From NCBI GenBank assembly GCA_905181815.1, contig CAJIZA010000003.1:124001-188000 (forward strand): a stretch of DNA of 64,000 bases, in the 5' to 3' direction. Below the pieces are notes generated by a model, which searched no databases, was not told where the DNA came from, and saw only the letters and a program-made list of their open reading frames with translations. Positions 42,298 to 52,963 of this stretch are shown piece by piece (the stretch's first letter is position 1; each line of letters opens with the position of its first letter). This DNA comes from an uncultured Planktomarina sp. Lineage in GTDB: Bacteria; Pseudomonadota; Alphaproteobacteria; Rhodobacterales; Rhodobacteraceae. A program made the position numbers and the translations under genes.

Positions 42298-44022
42298 ATG
42301 AAACTCACAACAATGCTCGCCCCATATCTGCCAATTCTAACGTGGGGCAGAACATACAATCGCGGGTCTTTGACCAATGACCTCACCGCTGCGGTGATTG
42401 TGACCATCATGTTAATTCCGCAATCCTTAGCCTATGCCATGCTCGCGGGTCTACCGCCGCAAATGGGTCTCTACGCATCCATCTTGCCGATCACCCTTTA
42501 TGCAATATTTGGCACCAGCCGGTCTTTAGCCGTGGGCCCCGTGGCGGTCGTGTCCTTGCTCACAGCAGCATCTATCTCACGCATCGCTGCACCGGGCAGT
42601 GAAGACTATATCTTTGCAGCCATCGCCCTGGCCTTTTTGTCAGGTGTGTTCTTGGTGGCAATGGGGGTGTTTCGTTTGGGGTTCATGGCCAATTTCCTGT
42701 CCCATCCCGTCATCGCTGGTTTTATCACAGCCTCTGGCCTGATCATCGCTGCGAGCCAGCTGAAGGCAATTTTGGGCATTGAGGCAGAGGGCCATAATTT
42801 GGTTCAATTGGCAGAATCTCTTTGGGCACATCGGCAGGACATCAATTGGATCACCGCGCTCATTGGTAGCCTTACAACAGCCTTTCTGTTCTGGGTACGC
42901 AAAGGTTTGCTGCCGCTCTTATTGACGCTGGGTCTGGCCGAGCCTGTCGCAAAAATTATGGCCAAAATGGGGCCAGTTGCCGCAATTGTTGCTACCACCG
43001 CCCTAGTGTGGCTGCTCGACCTGCAAAACTTGGGCGTAAAAATAGTTGGCGCAGTGCCGCAGGGTCTGCCGCCACTCACAATGCCAAAATTTTCGCTTGA
43101 TCTGTGGAGCAGCCTTCTAACGTCAGCCGTTTTGATTTCAGTCATTGGATTTGTAGAATCCATCTCTGTTGCGCAAACTCTTGCAGCAAAAAAACGCCAA
43201 CGGATTGATCCAGACCAAGAGCTCATCGGCCTTGGCGCCGCCAATATTGGTGCGGCCTTCACTTCAGGCTTTCCCGTGACGGGCGGGTTTTCACGATCAG
43301 TCGTCAATTATGACGCCGGCGCCGAAACTCCCGCGGCCGGTGCCTATACGGCTGTTGGTTTGATCTTCGCCTCTTTGTTTCTGACACCGCTCATCTTCTT
43401 TTTGCCCAAAGCCACTTTGGCCGCGACGATCATTGTCGCCGTGCTCTCTTTGGTAGATTTCAAAATCTTGGGAAAAGCCTGGCGCTATTCAAAGGCCGAT
43501 TTCACAGCCGTCGCGACCACAATGGCCATAACGCTGGTTGTCGGCGTTGAAACTGGAGTGATTGCTGGGGTTTTGGTTTCGATTTTGATCCACCTCTACA
43601 AATCCTCCAGACCCCATATCGCAACCGTGGGGCAAGTGCCAGATTCAGAACACTACCGAAATGTTCTGCGTTACGATGTGATCACCCAGCCTCACATTTT
43701 GACAATTCGCGTGGATGAAAGCCTTTATTTCGCCAATGCGCGCTTCTTAGAAGATCACCTGCTTGCCCGCGCCACCCAGCAGCCACAATTGCGCCATGTG
43801 GTTTTGATGTGCTCTGCCGTGAATGATATTGATATGAGCGCGTTGGACTCCTTAGAGGCGGTCAATAAACGGCTTGAAGATATGGGCGTCTCTTTCCATC
43901 TGTCCGAGGTTAAGGGGCCAGTCATGGATCGATTAACGGGAACGGAGTTTCTCGAGCAGCTCACCGGAGATATTTTCCTGAGCCAAAAACGGGCCATGGA
44001 CCAGCTTACCCCTTTGACTTGA
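42298..44022 (+). CDS. SulP-family anion permease with STAS domain
   Basis: 574 residues: a transmembrane SLC26/SulP domain (about 20-430) with QSLAYAMLAGLPPQMGLYAS, and a C-terminal STAS domain (about 450-560) with VVLMCSAVNDIDMSALDSL. Substrate could be sulfate or bicarbonate; sulfate fits the preceding persulfide genes, since their oxidation products need handling. 42 nt after the DUF442 gene, probably in the same unit. Confidence 0.88.
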   Translation: MKLTTMLAPYLPILTWGRTYNRGSLTNDLTAAVIVTIMLIPQSLAYAMLAGLPPQMGLYASILPITLYAIFGTSRSLAVGPVAVVSLLTAASISRIAAPGSEDYIFAAIALAFLSGVFLVAMGVFRLGFMANFLSHPVIAGFITASGLIIAASQLKAILGIEAEGHNLVQLAESLWAHRQDINWITALIGSLTTAFLFWVRKGLLPLLLTLGLAEPVAKIMAKMGPVAAIVATTALVWLLDLQNLGVKIVGAVPQGLPPLTMPKFSLDLWSSLLTSAVLISVIGFVESISVAQTLAAKKRQRIDPDQELIGLGAANIGAAFTSGFPVTGGFSRSVVNYDAGAETPAAGAYTAVGLIFASLFLTPLIFFLPKATLAATIIVAVLSLVDFKILGKAWRYSKADFTAVATTMAITLVVGVETGVIAGVLVSILIHLYKSSRPHIATVGQVPDSEHYRNVLRYDVITQPHILTIRVDESLYFANARFLEDHLLARATQQPQLRHVVLMCSAVNDIDMSALDSLEAVNKRLEDMGVSFHLSEVKGPVMDRLTGTEFLEQLTGDIFLSQKRAMDQLTPLT

Positions 44023-44075
44023 CCCACCCTAACCTATGATGCAGTCATTAACGCATCATATGAAGGGTGCGCATT

Positions 44076-45506
44076 ATGACATCAAAGCTATTGTTCACTG
44101 GCCCAGAACTTTGCAAATTTGAAGCCCATGAAGTTGTTGCCCTGTTGAAAGCCAGGGAAATTTCCTCCGCAGAGCTGATAGATGCGGCTATGACGCGTAT
44201 TGACCAAACTGGCCCATTGATCAATGCCACACCCACCCTTTGTGAAGCGCGGGCGCGGGCTGTAGATTTATCAAACCAAGACAGCACCCCGGCCGGTTGG
44301 CTGGCGGGCTTGCCGATCACGATCAAAGACCTCAACGCCGTCGCCAATGTCCGCACAACCTTCGGAACCAAAGGGCTGACGGCATTTATACCGCAAAAAA
44401 GTGATCCTTTGGTGGATCAATTGGAACGGTACGGGGCAGTGATTTTGGGCAAAACCAACACGCCCGAATTCGGCGCAGGCGGCAATACATTCAATGATGT
44501 CTTTGGACAAACGCGAAACCCTTGGAACACCGCGCTCAATCCGGGCGGCTCATCCGGCGGCGCGGCAGCCTCTTTGGCCGCAGGGGAAATTTGGCTGAGC
44601 CAGGGGTCCGATCACGGCGGCAGCCTGCGCACCCCAGCCGCCTATTGCGGTGTCGTGGGTCTGCGTCCAAGCCCGGGTATTGCCGGAGGCCCAGGACAGG
44701 ATACGGCCTTCATTATTGAAGGGGTGCAGGGCCCGATGGCCCGTTCCGTAAGGGATTGCGCTTTATTTTTGGATGCAATGTCAGGTTTTGATCCACAGAT
44801 CGCGATCTCCTATCCTGCACCTGAAATTCCTTATCAAGAAGCCGTCATTCGCGCTGAGGGGAAGCTGAAAATTGCCTTTGCCCCGAATTTGGGAGGCTTT
44901 GGACAGGTCGACCCCGAAATGGCCCAGCATCTTACTGCGGTGATGCGACAGCTTGAGAAAAATGGCGCTCGCATCGAAGAGACCTGCCCAGATCTCGACC
45001 ATCTTGAGCGCAGCTATCACACGCTGCGTGGCGTTATGTGGGCCACAGCAGCAAAACGCCTACCACAAGAGGTCCAAGCACATTTCAAATCTACCCTCGC
45101 TGAAAACACAGCTTTTGGACAAGCGTTGACTCTAGAGGATATTATCGACGCCAATCTGAACCGCTCCATCCTGTTCAATAATATGCTAAGCTTGTTTGAG
45201 ACATTCGACGTCCTTGCTTGCCCGACGGTGGGCTGCATGCCGCATTTGGCCTCTGAGGAGTGGGTACGACACGTGGGTGGTGTGAAGCTGAACAACTATA
45301 TGGATTGGTTGCGCTTTGCCTTTTTGGCCACAACCACCGGCCTACCCGCGATATCGGTGCCCGTAGGACGCGGCCCACGCGGCTTGCCGGTAGGGCTACA
45401 GCTGATCGGGAAGCCCCGGGGCGAAGCCGCGCTTTTGGCCGCAGCGCGCCAGGTCGAATTAACATTCAGCGGTCCACTTAGCCCAATCGATCCCATAAAT
45501 CCTTAA
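44076..45506 (+). CDS. Amidase signature family protein
   Basis: 476 residues from ATG 44,076 (GAAGGG nine nt upstream). Ser-Ser-Lys triad region: LPITIKDLNAV with the lysine near residue 80, NPGGSSGGAAASLAAGE near residue 155, and SDHGGSLRTPAAYCGVVG. It is standalone here, with no gatB or gatC nearby, so the substrate is unknown; candidates are small amides. It is not obviously part of the sulfur module, with 53 bp between and its own Shine-Dalgarno. Confidence 0.88.
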   Translation: MTSKLLFTGPELCKFEAHEVVALLKAREISSAELIDAAMTRIDQTGPLINATPTLCEARARAVDLSNQDSTPAGWLAGLPITIKDLNAVANVRTTFGTKGLTAFIPQKSDPLVDQLERYGAVILGKTNTPEFGAGGNTFNDVFGQTRNPWNTALNPGGSSGGAAASLAAGEIWLSQGSDHGGSLRTPAAYCGVVGLRPSPGIAGGPGQDTAFIIEGVQGPMARSVRDCALFLDAMSGFDPQIAISYPAPEIPYQEAVIRAEGKLKIAFAPNLGGFGQVDPEMAQHLTAVMRQLEKNGARIEETCPDLDHLERSYHTLRGVMWATAAKRLPQEVQAHFKSTLAENTAFGQALTLEDIIDANLNRSILFNNMLSLFETFDVLACPTVGCMPHLASEEWVRHVGGVKLNNYMDWLRFAFLATTTGLPAISVPVGRGPRGLPVGLQLIGKPRGEAALLAAARQVELTFSGPLSPIDPINP

Positions 45507-46010
45507 TAAATTTAAAAAATCACATGTTTTACTGGTCAATACCGTGTTAAAATCTGCATAATTTCACGCTAATAGTCCACCTGGATTCGTCTCGAATATT
45601 TTTAATGTTTTAAATTTTACTTTTTAATGGGATGTCGTCATGTGGCTCGAAGACCCCATAACAAAACTGGAAAGAGCGGCCCATGCGGCCTTGCCATATC
45701 ATTCCTGCTGATGCCATTGAGGCTTTTTCTGTGGCTATAGGCTTGTGGGACCCAATGATCCGAATGTCTAACTTTTGCCCTATGCAAAGATTTTAGGATC
45801 TTTGGTCAGTGTCCAGCAACGTCGCAATGATCGCTACAAAGCCAATCAAAAAACCCTAGAGCGGTTACGCCCCATTGTACGGGTGGCCTTCGCCAGACAA
45901 GATGTACAAGAGATTCTGTAAAAGAAATCAGCCCTAAAGCTATTCTTTTGTTGATAGAATCGGTCAAACCCACGACAGTATGATCTTGAAGCTGCCTAGG
46001 TGGACCTCAT
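45507..46010. other. 504-bp gap with possible coding remnant
   Basis: No intact gene. An AT-rich stretch (45,507-45,630) is followed by a short open reading from ATG 45,640 that stops at about 45,711. A 48-codon open segment (45,775-45,921, ending VRVAFARQDVQEIL) then lies in another frame. The latter has a protein-like composition (basic, amphipathic) and could be the 3' end of a frameshifted gene. I do not recognise its family. Confidence 0.4.
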
Positions 46011-47510
46011 TTGCATCGTATTTTGAGCATAGGACTATGGGCTGTGACCTGCTTTTTTGGAAGCATGGGCGCGGCGCTCGCAGATCCCGTCGAGCTGGTG
46101 CTGCGCGATGGCTCTTTTTCAATCTCTGGAACGCTGACCTCATTCGATAGGGAAATCTATCAAATTCAATCCGAGTTTGGGCAATTAAGCTTAGCTGCTG
46201 ATATGGTGGTCTGCCGAGGGGCGACCTGTCCAACCTTGAGCGCATCACCAGAAAACGTTGCACTCTCCAGCGACGAATCATTAAATTCTGCGCTGCTCAT
46301 GCCGCTCATACAGTCCTTCGCAGAACGCCAGGGCTATTCCTATCAGCTGTCTCAAGAGATGGCGGCGCAAATCACCTTATTTGACCCAAAAAATGGCGAG
46401 GCGCGCGCGGTTTTCACGATTTCTGACCGCAATAGCGGTGACGCGATTTTAGATATTTTAGATGACCGAACTAATTTTGCACTGACGCTGCGCGCCCCCA
46501 CGCAAGAGGAGCAAGCCGCACTCAAAGAGAATATGTTCGGCACCTTGGACCATCCGCAAAACTCTATGGTTTTGGCATGGCAAGATCTTTATTTGTATTC
46601 CGAACCCAGCAATCCCAACAGATTCATCACGATGAGCCAATTGGTGGCGATGTTGGGCGAGAAGCCCGGGCTTTGGCCACTTACCGCCAGCATGCAATAC
46701 CCAGCCTTTCTCACAGGACAGGAGGATCAAACTCAGGCGTTGCGGCAACTCTTAAGAATTTTTGATGCAGCGCGACCGATGCCACCCAAGGGCGTAAATA
46801 CCCCTGGTCGTTTGACGGTTAGCGCAAATCAGATAACACAAGACACCTTGGTTCAGGTGAGTTTAGGCTGCGGTCAACTGATGGCACCACCTGAAATCCA
46901 AGCCCCCATGCATCCGTTGCGAGCGCCAATCTACCTGATTGCCGCACCAAAAAAGATGCAAAACATCACCCGCGCCTTTTGGGCTTTTTTGCTAACACCA
47001 GAGGCACAGGACGCGGTGAGGACACTGGGCTTCATCAGCCGCAGCCCCAAAAAGACTGAGATTCATGGGCAATCTGGCCTTTTGATCAATGCGATTTTAA
47101 ACACGGATATGGATATGCGCACCGAAGATCTGCGCCTAGCCGTTCTCAACCTGAATGGCTATGAGCGGCTGTCTCTGACATTCCGCTTTTTGGGGGGCAC
47201 GCAGATCATGAATGCAGACTCACAATCCAATCTCAAATTTCTCAAACGTTTGTTTGTGGCAGGATATTTTGAAGGACGCGACGTGATGTTTGTTGGTTTC
47301 AGCGACAGTCAAGGAAGCGCGGATGGCAACGTGCAAATTTCTCTCGATCGCGCCCGCGCTGTACGGGCCACTATCGCCACACTACTTGATGATGCGCCAC
47401 TCAGTAATGGTTTTGAGGTTCTCGGATTAGGGGAGGGCTTGCCGCTGGCCTGCAATGATACCGCCTGGGGCCAAAATCAAAACCGCCGGGTTGAGATTTG
47501 GGTAAAATAA
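46011..47510 (+). CDS. Secreted substrate-binding-like protein with OmpA domain
   Basis: 499 residues, TTG start (46,011) with AGGTGG upstream; no suitable ATG. Signal peptide about 1-25 (AALA). A long middle part has elements of PstS-like phosphate-binding proteins (ITRAFWAFLLTPEAQDAVRTLGFISR near residue 330). The C-terminal OmpA-like domain runs from about residue 385 (FEGRDVMFVGFSDSQGSADGN, SLDRARAV, GQNQNRRVEIWV) and should bind peptidoglycan. Periplasmic location inferred; the ligand is unknown. Confidence 0.82.
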   Translation: MHRILSIGLWAVTCFFGSMGAALADPVELVLRDGSFSISGTLTSFDREIYQIQSEFGQLSLAADMVVCRGATCPTLSASPENVALSSDESLNSALLMPLIQSFAERQGYSYQLSQEMAAQITLFDPKNGEARAVFTISDRNSGDAILDILDDRTNFALTLRAPTQEEQAALKENMFGTLDHPQNSMVLAWQDLYLYSEPSNPNRFITMSQLVAMLGEKPGLWPLTASMQYPAFLTGQEDQTQALRQLLRIFDAARPMPPKGVNTPGRLTVSANQITQDTLVQVSLGCGQLMAPPEIQAPMHPLRAPIYLIAAPKKMQNITRAFWAFLLTPEAQDAVRTLGFISRSPKKTEIHGQSGLLINAILNTDMDMRTEDLRLAVLNLNGYERLSLTFRFLGGTQIMNADSQSNLKFLKRLFVAGYFEGRDVMFVGFSDSQGSADGNVQISLDRARAVRATIATLLDDAPLSNGFEVLGLGEGLPLACNDTAWGQNQNRRVEIWVK

Positions 47511-47550
47511 AAGCCCAGCGCTGATCTTATCTAACGCTACGCTCTGTGCT

Positions 47551-48699
47551 TTATTCTTGACCCTTCACACCATCCCAAAACCGTTTGACCTTTTTGAAAA
47601 AGCCTTGGCTCTCAGGGCTGTTTTCACTTGAAAGCGCCTCAAACTCTTTCAAAATTTCTTTTTGACGCGTTGTCAAATTTACAGGCGTTTCCACCTGTAG
47701 CTCGATAAACATATCGCCCACGCCGCCGCCACGCACGGAGGGCATGCCCTTCGAGCGCAAACGCATTTGCCGGCCAGATTGGCTACCACTTGGGATCTTA
47801 ACCCGGCTGCGACCCCCATCAATATTTGGCACTTCGATATCACCGCCCAATGCGGCAGAGGTCATCGACATGGGCACATTGCAAAACAGATTGTTGCCCT
47901 CGCGTTCAAAAATCTGGTGATCTGCCACCTCAGTGAAGATATAGAGATCACCTTGAGGTCCACCGCGTGCACCCGCCTCCCCTTCGCCCGACAGGCGAAT
48001 GCGCGTGCCAGTTTCGACACCCGCCGGGATATTGACGGACAGCGCCCGGTCTTTCTCAACCCGCCCAGCGCCGTGGCAGCTCGAGCATGGGTTTTTGATC
48101 ACCTGCCCTGCGCCAGAACAACTAGGGCAAGTGCGCTCAACAGTAAAAAACCCTTGCTGCGCGCGCACCTTGCCCATGCCAGAGCAGGTGCCGCAGGTCG
48201 CCGGTTCACTGCCAGAAGCCGCACCTGTCCCAGAACAATTTGCGCAGGACACAGCCGTTGGCACATTGATGGTTTTTTGTAACCCGCGAAACGCCTCTTC
48301 GAGGGTAACGCGCATATTATAGCGTAGGTCCGCGCCGCGCGCCGCACGTTGCCGGCCACCGCCACCGCGTCCACCCATGAAGTCGCCAAAAAGGTCGTCG
48401 AAGACATCGGAAAAGGCGCTGGAGAAATCCCCTTGCCCGCCGGGCCGGCCACCGCCGCCACCGCCCATGCCGCCCTCAAAGGCCGCATGACCGTAACGAT
48501 CGTAAGCGGCCTTTTTATTGCTGTCTTTGAGAACTTCATAAGCCTCATTCGCCTCTTTGAAGAGACCCTCAGAGGCTGGATTATCTGCATTGCGATCTGG
48601 ATGAAGCTCCTTCGCCTTGCCACGATAGGCTTTTTTGATTTCCTCCGCTGTGGCCCCTTTTGAGATCCCAAGCGTTTCGTAGTAATCGCGTTTTGACAT
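47551..48699 (-). CDS. dnaJ: Chaperone DnaJ
   Basis: 382 residues, type I Hsp40. J domain with HPD at 33-35, a G/F-rich linker with glycine runs at about 75-115, and four CXXCXGXG zinc repeats ([32 protein letters not shown]). It stimulates DnaK ATPase. 75 bp downstream of dnaK, same strand. Confidence 0.97.
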   Translation of the reverse strand: MSKRDYYETLGISKGATAEEIKKAYRGKAKELHPDRNADNPASEGLFKEANEAYEVLKDSNKKAAYDRYGHAAFEGGMGGGGGGRPGGQGDFSSAFSDVFDDLFGDFMGGRGGGGRQRAARGADLRYNMRVTLEEAFRGLQKTINVPTAVSCANCSGTGAASGSEPATCGTCSGMGKVRAQQGFFTVERTCPSCSGAGQVIKNPCSSCHGAGRVEKDRALSVNIPAGVETGTRIRLSGEGEAGARGGPQGDLYIFTEVADHQIFEREGNNLFCNVPMSMTSAALGGDIEVPNIDGGRSRVKIPSGSQSGRQMRLRSKGMPSVRGGGVGDMFIELQVETPVNLTTRQKEILKEFEALSSENSPESQGFFKKVKRFWDGVKGQE

Positions 48700-48774
48700 C
48701 TAAACTGTCCCCTCTGGAACGGAAAAACCGGCCGGCAAAATGGCAGGCCAGTTTGGGCTGATCCTTACTTGGCG

Positions 48775-50682
48775 TTAGGTGCGCTTGTCGCCGTCCAAAT
48801 CTTCAAAATCTGCATCCAGGATATCATCATCTGCAACAGGACCATCGTCGACATCGCCATTAGCTTCTGCTTCTTGGCTGGATTTATAAATCGCTTCACC
48901 AAGCTTCATCGCCGCTTCGGTTACGTTTTGAATGCCAGCTTTGATTTTGCCCGCATCTTCTGTTTCAAGATCATCGCGCAATGCCGCCATGGCCAATTCA
49001 ATCGCTTCGATTGTGGTTGGATCCACTTTGTCGCTGTGCTCTTCCATGGCTTTTTCAGTAGAATGAATCAGACTTTCCGCTTGGTTCTTAGCTTCCACCA
49101 GTTCGCGGCGATCTTTATCGGCATCGGCATTGGCTTCCGCATCTTTCACCATGGCTTCTATATCTGCATCTGATAGACCGCCCGAAGCTTGGATAGTGAT
49201 TTTTTGCTCCTTGCCCGTGCCCTTATCCGCCGCGCCAACCGATACGATCCCATTGGCATCAATGTCGAATGTCACCTCTATTTGCGGCATGCCGCGCGGC
49301 GCCGGTGGGATGCTTTCCAGATTGAACTGACCAAGGATCTTATTGTCAGCTGCCATTTCCCGCTCGCCCTGGAACACACGGATGGTCACCGCGTTTTGAT
49401 TGTCTTCTGCGGTTGAGAACACTTGCGATTTCTTGGTTGGGATCGTGGTATTGCGGTCGATCAAGCGTGTGAACACACCGCCCAGAGTTTCGATGCCCAA
49501 GGACAAAGGTGTTATGTCAAGCAAAACAACATCTTTCACATCACCTTGCAAAACACCAGCTTGAATAGCCGCACCCATGGCGACAACTTCATCAGGATTC
49601 ACGCCTTTGTTTGGCTCTTTGCCAAAAAATTTGGTCACTTCCTCAATCACTTTTGGCATACGGGTCATTCCGCCGACCAAAACGATTTCGTCAATATCGC
49701 CAGTAGACAGGCCAGCGTCTTTCAACGCAGCTTGACAAGGCTTCAACGACGCCTTGATGAGGTCACCCACCAAACTTTCCAATTTTGCCCGGGTAAGCTT
49801 CACGACCAGGTGCAAAGGTTGACCAGATGCGCCGTCCATAGAGATAAATGGCTGGTTAATTTCTGTTTGGCTGGAAGAGGACAATTCAATTTTTGCCTTT
49901 TCAGCCGCTTCTTTCAACCGCTGCAAAGCCATTTTATCTTTGGTCAAGTCGACGCCACTTTCCTTTTGGAACTCTTCCGCAAGGTAGTTGACGATACGCA
50001 TGTCAAAGTCTTCGCCACCAAGGAACGTATCCCCATTGGTTGATTTGACTTCAAACAGACCGTCGTCGATTTCTAAAATGGTAACATCAAATGTCCCACC
50101 ACCAAGGTCATACACGGCAATGATTTGCGACTCTTTTCTGTCCAAACCATAGGCCAGTGCAGCAGCAGTTGGCTCGTTGATGATCCGCAAGACTTCAAGA
50201 CCGGCAATCTTGCCCGCATCTTTCGTCGCCTGGCGCTGCGCGTCGTTAAAATAGGCCGGCACGGTGATAACCGCCTGTGAAACGTCTTCACCGAGATAGC
50301 TCTCAGCTGTTTCTTTCATTTTTTGCAAAATGAATGCAGAAATTTGCGACGGAGAGAATTGCTCACCCTGTGCTTCAACCCAGGCGTCCCCATTGCCACC
50401 ATTGAGGACCTTGAAAGGAAGGTTTTTCATGTCTTTTTTCAGATGGGCATCATCATACCGACGGCCAACCAAGCGCTTTACACCAAAAACCGTGTTTTCT
50501 GGGTTGGTAACAGCCTGACGTTTGGCAGGTTGGCCCGCAAGGCGCTCGTTTTCGGTAAAGGCAACGATCGATGGAGTGGTCCGTGCGCCCTCTGCATTTT
50601 CAATTACCCGTGGCTGCGATCCGTCCATGATCGACACGCAGCTGTTTGTTGTTCCAAGGTCAATTCCAATGACTTTAGCCAT
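48775..50682 (-). CDS. dnaK: Chaperone DnaK
   Basis: Hsp70, 635 residues. N-terminal ATPase with [17 protein letters not shown] and [15 protein letters not shown], substrate-binding domain with [15 protein letters not shown]-type segment, and an acidic C-terminus. First gene of the dnaK-dnaJ pair. Confidence 0.98.
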   Translation of the reverse strand: MAKVIGIDLGTTNSCVSIMDGSQPRVIENAEGARTTPSIVAFTENERLAGQPAKRQAVTNPENTVFGVKRLVGRRYDDAHLKKDMKNLPFKVLNGGNGDAWVEAQGEQFSPSQISAFILQKMKETAESYLGEDVSQAVITVPAYFNDAQRQATKDAGKIAGLEVLRIINEPTAAALAYGLDRKESQIIAVYDLGGGTFDVTILEIDDGLFEVKSTNGDTFLGGEDFDMRIVNYLAEEFQKESGVDLTKDKMALQRLKEAAEKAKIELSSSSQTEINQPFISMDGASGQPLHLVVKLTRAKLESLVGDLIKASLKPCQAALKDAGLSTGDIDEIVLVGGMTRMPKVIEEVTKFFGKEPNKGVNPDEVVAMGAAIQAGVLQGDVKDVVLLDITPLSLGIETLGGVFTRLIDRNTTIPTKKSQVFSTAEDNQNAVTIRVFQGEREMAADNKILGQFNLESIPPAPRGMPQIEVTFDIDANGIVSVGAADKGTGKEQKITIQASGGLSDADIEAMVKDAEANADADKDRRELVEAKNQAESLIHSTEKAMEEHSDKVDPTTIEAIELAMAALRDDLETEDAGKIKAGIQNVTEAAMKLGEAIYKSSQEAEANGDVDDGPVADDDILDADFEDLDGDKRT

Positions 50683-50787
50683 TTCTTAGCATCCCTTCGC
50701 TCTGGCGATACCGAGGCTTTCAGCCCGCAGTGCGGCGCCTGTGCCTCAATTAATTCAGCAGTTCTTCTAAACTACCAGCTCTTCGCG

Positions 50788-50816
50788 TATATAGGTGTGT
50801 CAAACACCCCCTGCAA
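50788..50816 (-). promoter_or_regulatory. Candidate dnaK promoter
   Basis: On the minus strand TTGCAG (50,816-50,811), a 17-bp spacer and TATATA (50,793-50,788) lie about 105 bp before the dnaK ATG. CCTATATA also resembles the -10 of alphaproteobacterial heat-shock promoters. The match is by eye only. Confidence 0.4.
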
Positions 50817-50836
50817 CCATCTGGAGGCAATGAAAT

Positions 50837-51475
50837 TTGGATTTTATCAAGTTAAATGGGCAAAATACACCCAGCCCTACCCTAACTGTGGGCGGAATAT
50901 CTGTTTTTAAGGAATTTTTGCCCCCAAGAGATCAATTACGTCTGGTCGAGGAGCTGCGGGAGGTGGCCGCAAAAGCGCCCGTTTTTTCGCCAAAAACGAA
51001 ATCTGGCAAACCTATGTCTGTACGCTTGACGGCCGCTGGTGACTTTGGCTGGTTTTCAGATCAACGTGGATATCGATATGTAAAGCAGCATCCCTCTGGC
51101 GTGAATTGGCCGGAAATTCCCGACTCAATCATAGCCATCTGGCGGGCAGTAGCAGGAACGGTTCCAGACCCGGAATGCTGCTTGGTCAATTTCTATGGCG
51201 AAGGCGCGCGCATGGGGCTGCATCAAGATCGGGATGAAGCCAATTTTGACTGGCCCGTTGTGTCCATATCTCTGGGAGATGATGCCCTGTTTCGCGTGGG
51301 CGGCACAGAGCGCGGCGGCAAAACAGAATCAATTTGGCTGCAGTCCGGCGATGTTGCGGTGATGGGTGGTCCCGCAAGGCTCAACTATCACGGCATTGAC
51401 CGGATCAAATTCGGCAGCTCATCGCTTCTGAAAGAGGGTGGACGGCTCAATGTCACACTCCGTGTGGTGCGTTAA
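50837..51475 (+). CDS. alkB: AlkB-family alkylated DNA repair dioxygenase
   Basis: Fe(II)/2-oxoglutarate dioxygenase that repairs 1-methyladenine and 3-methylcytosine. 212 residues from a TTG at 50,837 (GGAGG about 10 nt upstream). Metal ligands His129, Asp131 (LHQDRDE) and His185 (NYHGIDR); 2-oxoglutarate arginines in GGRLNVTLR. Divergent from dnaK. Confidence 0.93.
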   Translation: MDFIKLNGQNTPSPTLTVGGISVFKEFLPPRDQLRLVEELREVAAKAPVFSPKTKSGKPMSVRLTAAGDFGWFSDQRGYRYVKQHPSGVNWPEIPDSIIAIWRAVAGTVPDPECCLVNFYGEGARMGLHQDRDEANFDWPVVSISLGDDALFRVGGTERGGKTESIWLQSGDVAVMGGPARLNYHGIDRIKFGSSSLLKEGGRLNVTLRVVR

Positions 51476-52060
51476 TGTCCTTATCGAGTCGCTCCCCAGG
51501 CTGTAGAAACCCGTTTTGGGTGAAAAATTCTCCCATAAGGCCGCGGACAACAGCCACCAAGGCGACTTTCAATGGATAGGACAAATTGGAGTGCATAGAC
51601 GAATAATTGATAAACATCGTACCGCGCGCTTGGTCCACACAGTGAAACAAGGGGTTCCAGTCGAACATGACCAACAAAAGAATATTGACGAAGAGGGGGT
51701 GCCAAGGCGTTAAAGTCAAAACACCATGCCAATGGCTACGCCGGCAAACCAGCCGAACAAAACACACCGGCCAGGCCAATTGGGTTAAAAATATCCACTA
51801 GATTGAAGGCTAGGTGGTAAATAAGCAGGATTGTTCCGATGGTACTTGTTTGTTGATAGAGACTTTGCAGCGCTACCAAACATACGAAAATTATCATATT
51901 CATCGGTGCATGCTGCATCATGGATGCCAATCAAGCCAAGCACGGCGTTCCGCCCACTTAATTTGCGCATACCACGAACGGTTCCAAAATAGATCTGCTC
52001 AAAAAGGTAAGGGTGCCCGAAATATCCAGAGCGCGTATGGGAGGTTTAGCAAACATTTTT
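51476..52060 (-). pseudogene. Degraded multi-span membrane protein gene
   Basis: Hydrophobic, protein-like segments continue across three frames on the minus strand. They include MRKLSGRNAVLG (from 51,970), APMNMIIFVCLVALQSLY (from about 51,910), LTPWHPLFVNILLLVMFDW (around 51,710) and YPLKVALVAVVRGLMGEFF (to about 51,500). They read as one membrane protein broken by at least two frameshifts. I do not recognise the family. No intact alternative gene fits. Confidence 0.55.
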
Positions 52061-52165
52061 AGTTTTGCAAAAACATAAAAAGGAGTCGAATTGCAACTTT
52101 GAACAATACGCCATAAGCTTCAAAAAATGAATTAATTCAACACACCCGCAAGGAACATTCAAGTT

Positions 52166-52963
52166 TTGGATTTTATCGTATTACAAAAAATCATGCGCAG
52201 GCTCGCTCTGGAAGCAGGGGACGCGATTATGGAGGTCTATAACAGCGACGATTTTAAGGTCAAAACCAAATCAGATGCCAGCCCAGTGACCGCCGCCGAT
52301 GAAGCTGCAGACGCGATTATTTCCGCTGGTTTGCGGGCGGCCTTTCCAGATGTCACCCTAATCACAGAAGAGCAAGCGGAGAGCCATGCTCTAAAAGGAA
52401 CTGAATTTTTAATCGTCGATCCACTGGATGGCACAAAAGAATTTGTCCATCGCCGCGGAGATTTCACTGTGAATATTGCCTATGTGGTCGACGGCATCCC
52501 AATTCGTGGCATCGTTTATGCCCCGGCAAAACAAAGGTTGTTTTATACGAACGCTCTGGGGCAATCACTGGAGGAAACTGGTTCATTCGAGATGGAAAAA
52601 ATTGGAGCGTGCCAAAATATCTCCGTTGCCATTCCGAATCCTGATGGTTTACGCGTTGTCGCCTCAAAATCGCATCGAGACCAAACAACAGATTCCTATA
52701 TCGCGAAGTATCCAGTATCAGATGTAAAGAGTGCGGGCTCGTCACTCAAATTTTGCCTGATCGCAACCGGCGAAGCTGATCTCTACCCACGCGCAGGCCG
52801 CACCATGGAATGGGACACAGCAGCTGGGCATGCAGTTTTGAACGGGGCCGGCGGCGGCGTTGTGCGGTTTAATGACCTGGCACCTTTGACCTATGGCAAG
52901 CCAGGATATGAGAACCCACATTTTATTGCCTATGCCAAAGGGATAACATTACAGAAGCCATGA
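52166..52963 (+). CDS. cysQ: 3'(2'),5'-bisphosphate nucleotidase CysQ
   Basis: Inositol-monophosphatase-fold enzyme that hydrolyses PAP from sulfate assimilation. 265 residues from a TTG (52,166, AAGGA upstream); an ATG at 52,193 would cut into the first helix. Metal-site motifs: ITEEQAES at about 66-73, DPLDGT at 85-90, and EWDTAAGHAVL at about 210-220. Intact between two decaying loci. Confidence 0.9.
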   Translation: MDFIVLQKIMRRLALEAGDAIMEVYNSDDFKVKTKSDASPVTAADEAADAIISAGLRAAFPDVTLITEEQAESHALKGTEFLIVDPLDGTKEFVHRRGDFTVNIAYVVDGIPIRGIVYAPAKQRLFYTNALGQSLEETGSFEMEKIGACQNISVAIPNPDGLRVVASKSHRDQTTDSYIAKYPVSDVKSAGSSLKFCLIATGEADLYPRAGRTMEWDTAAGHAVLNGAGGGVVRFNDLAPLTYGKPGYENPHFIAYAKGITLQKP

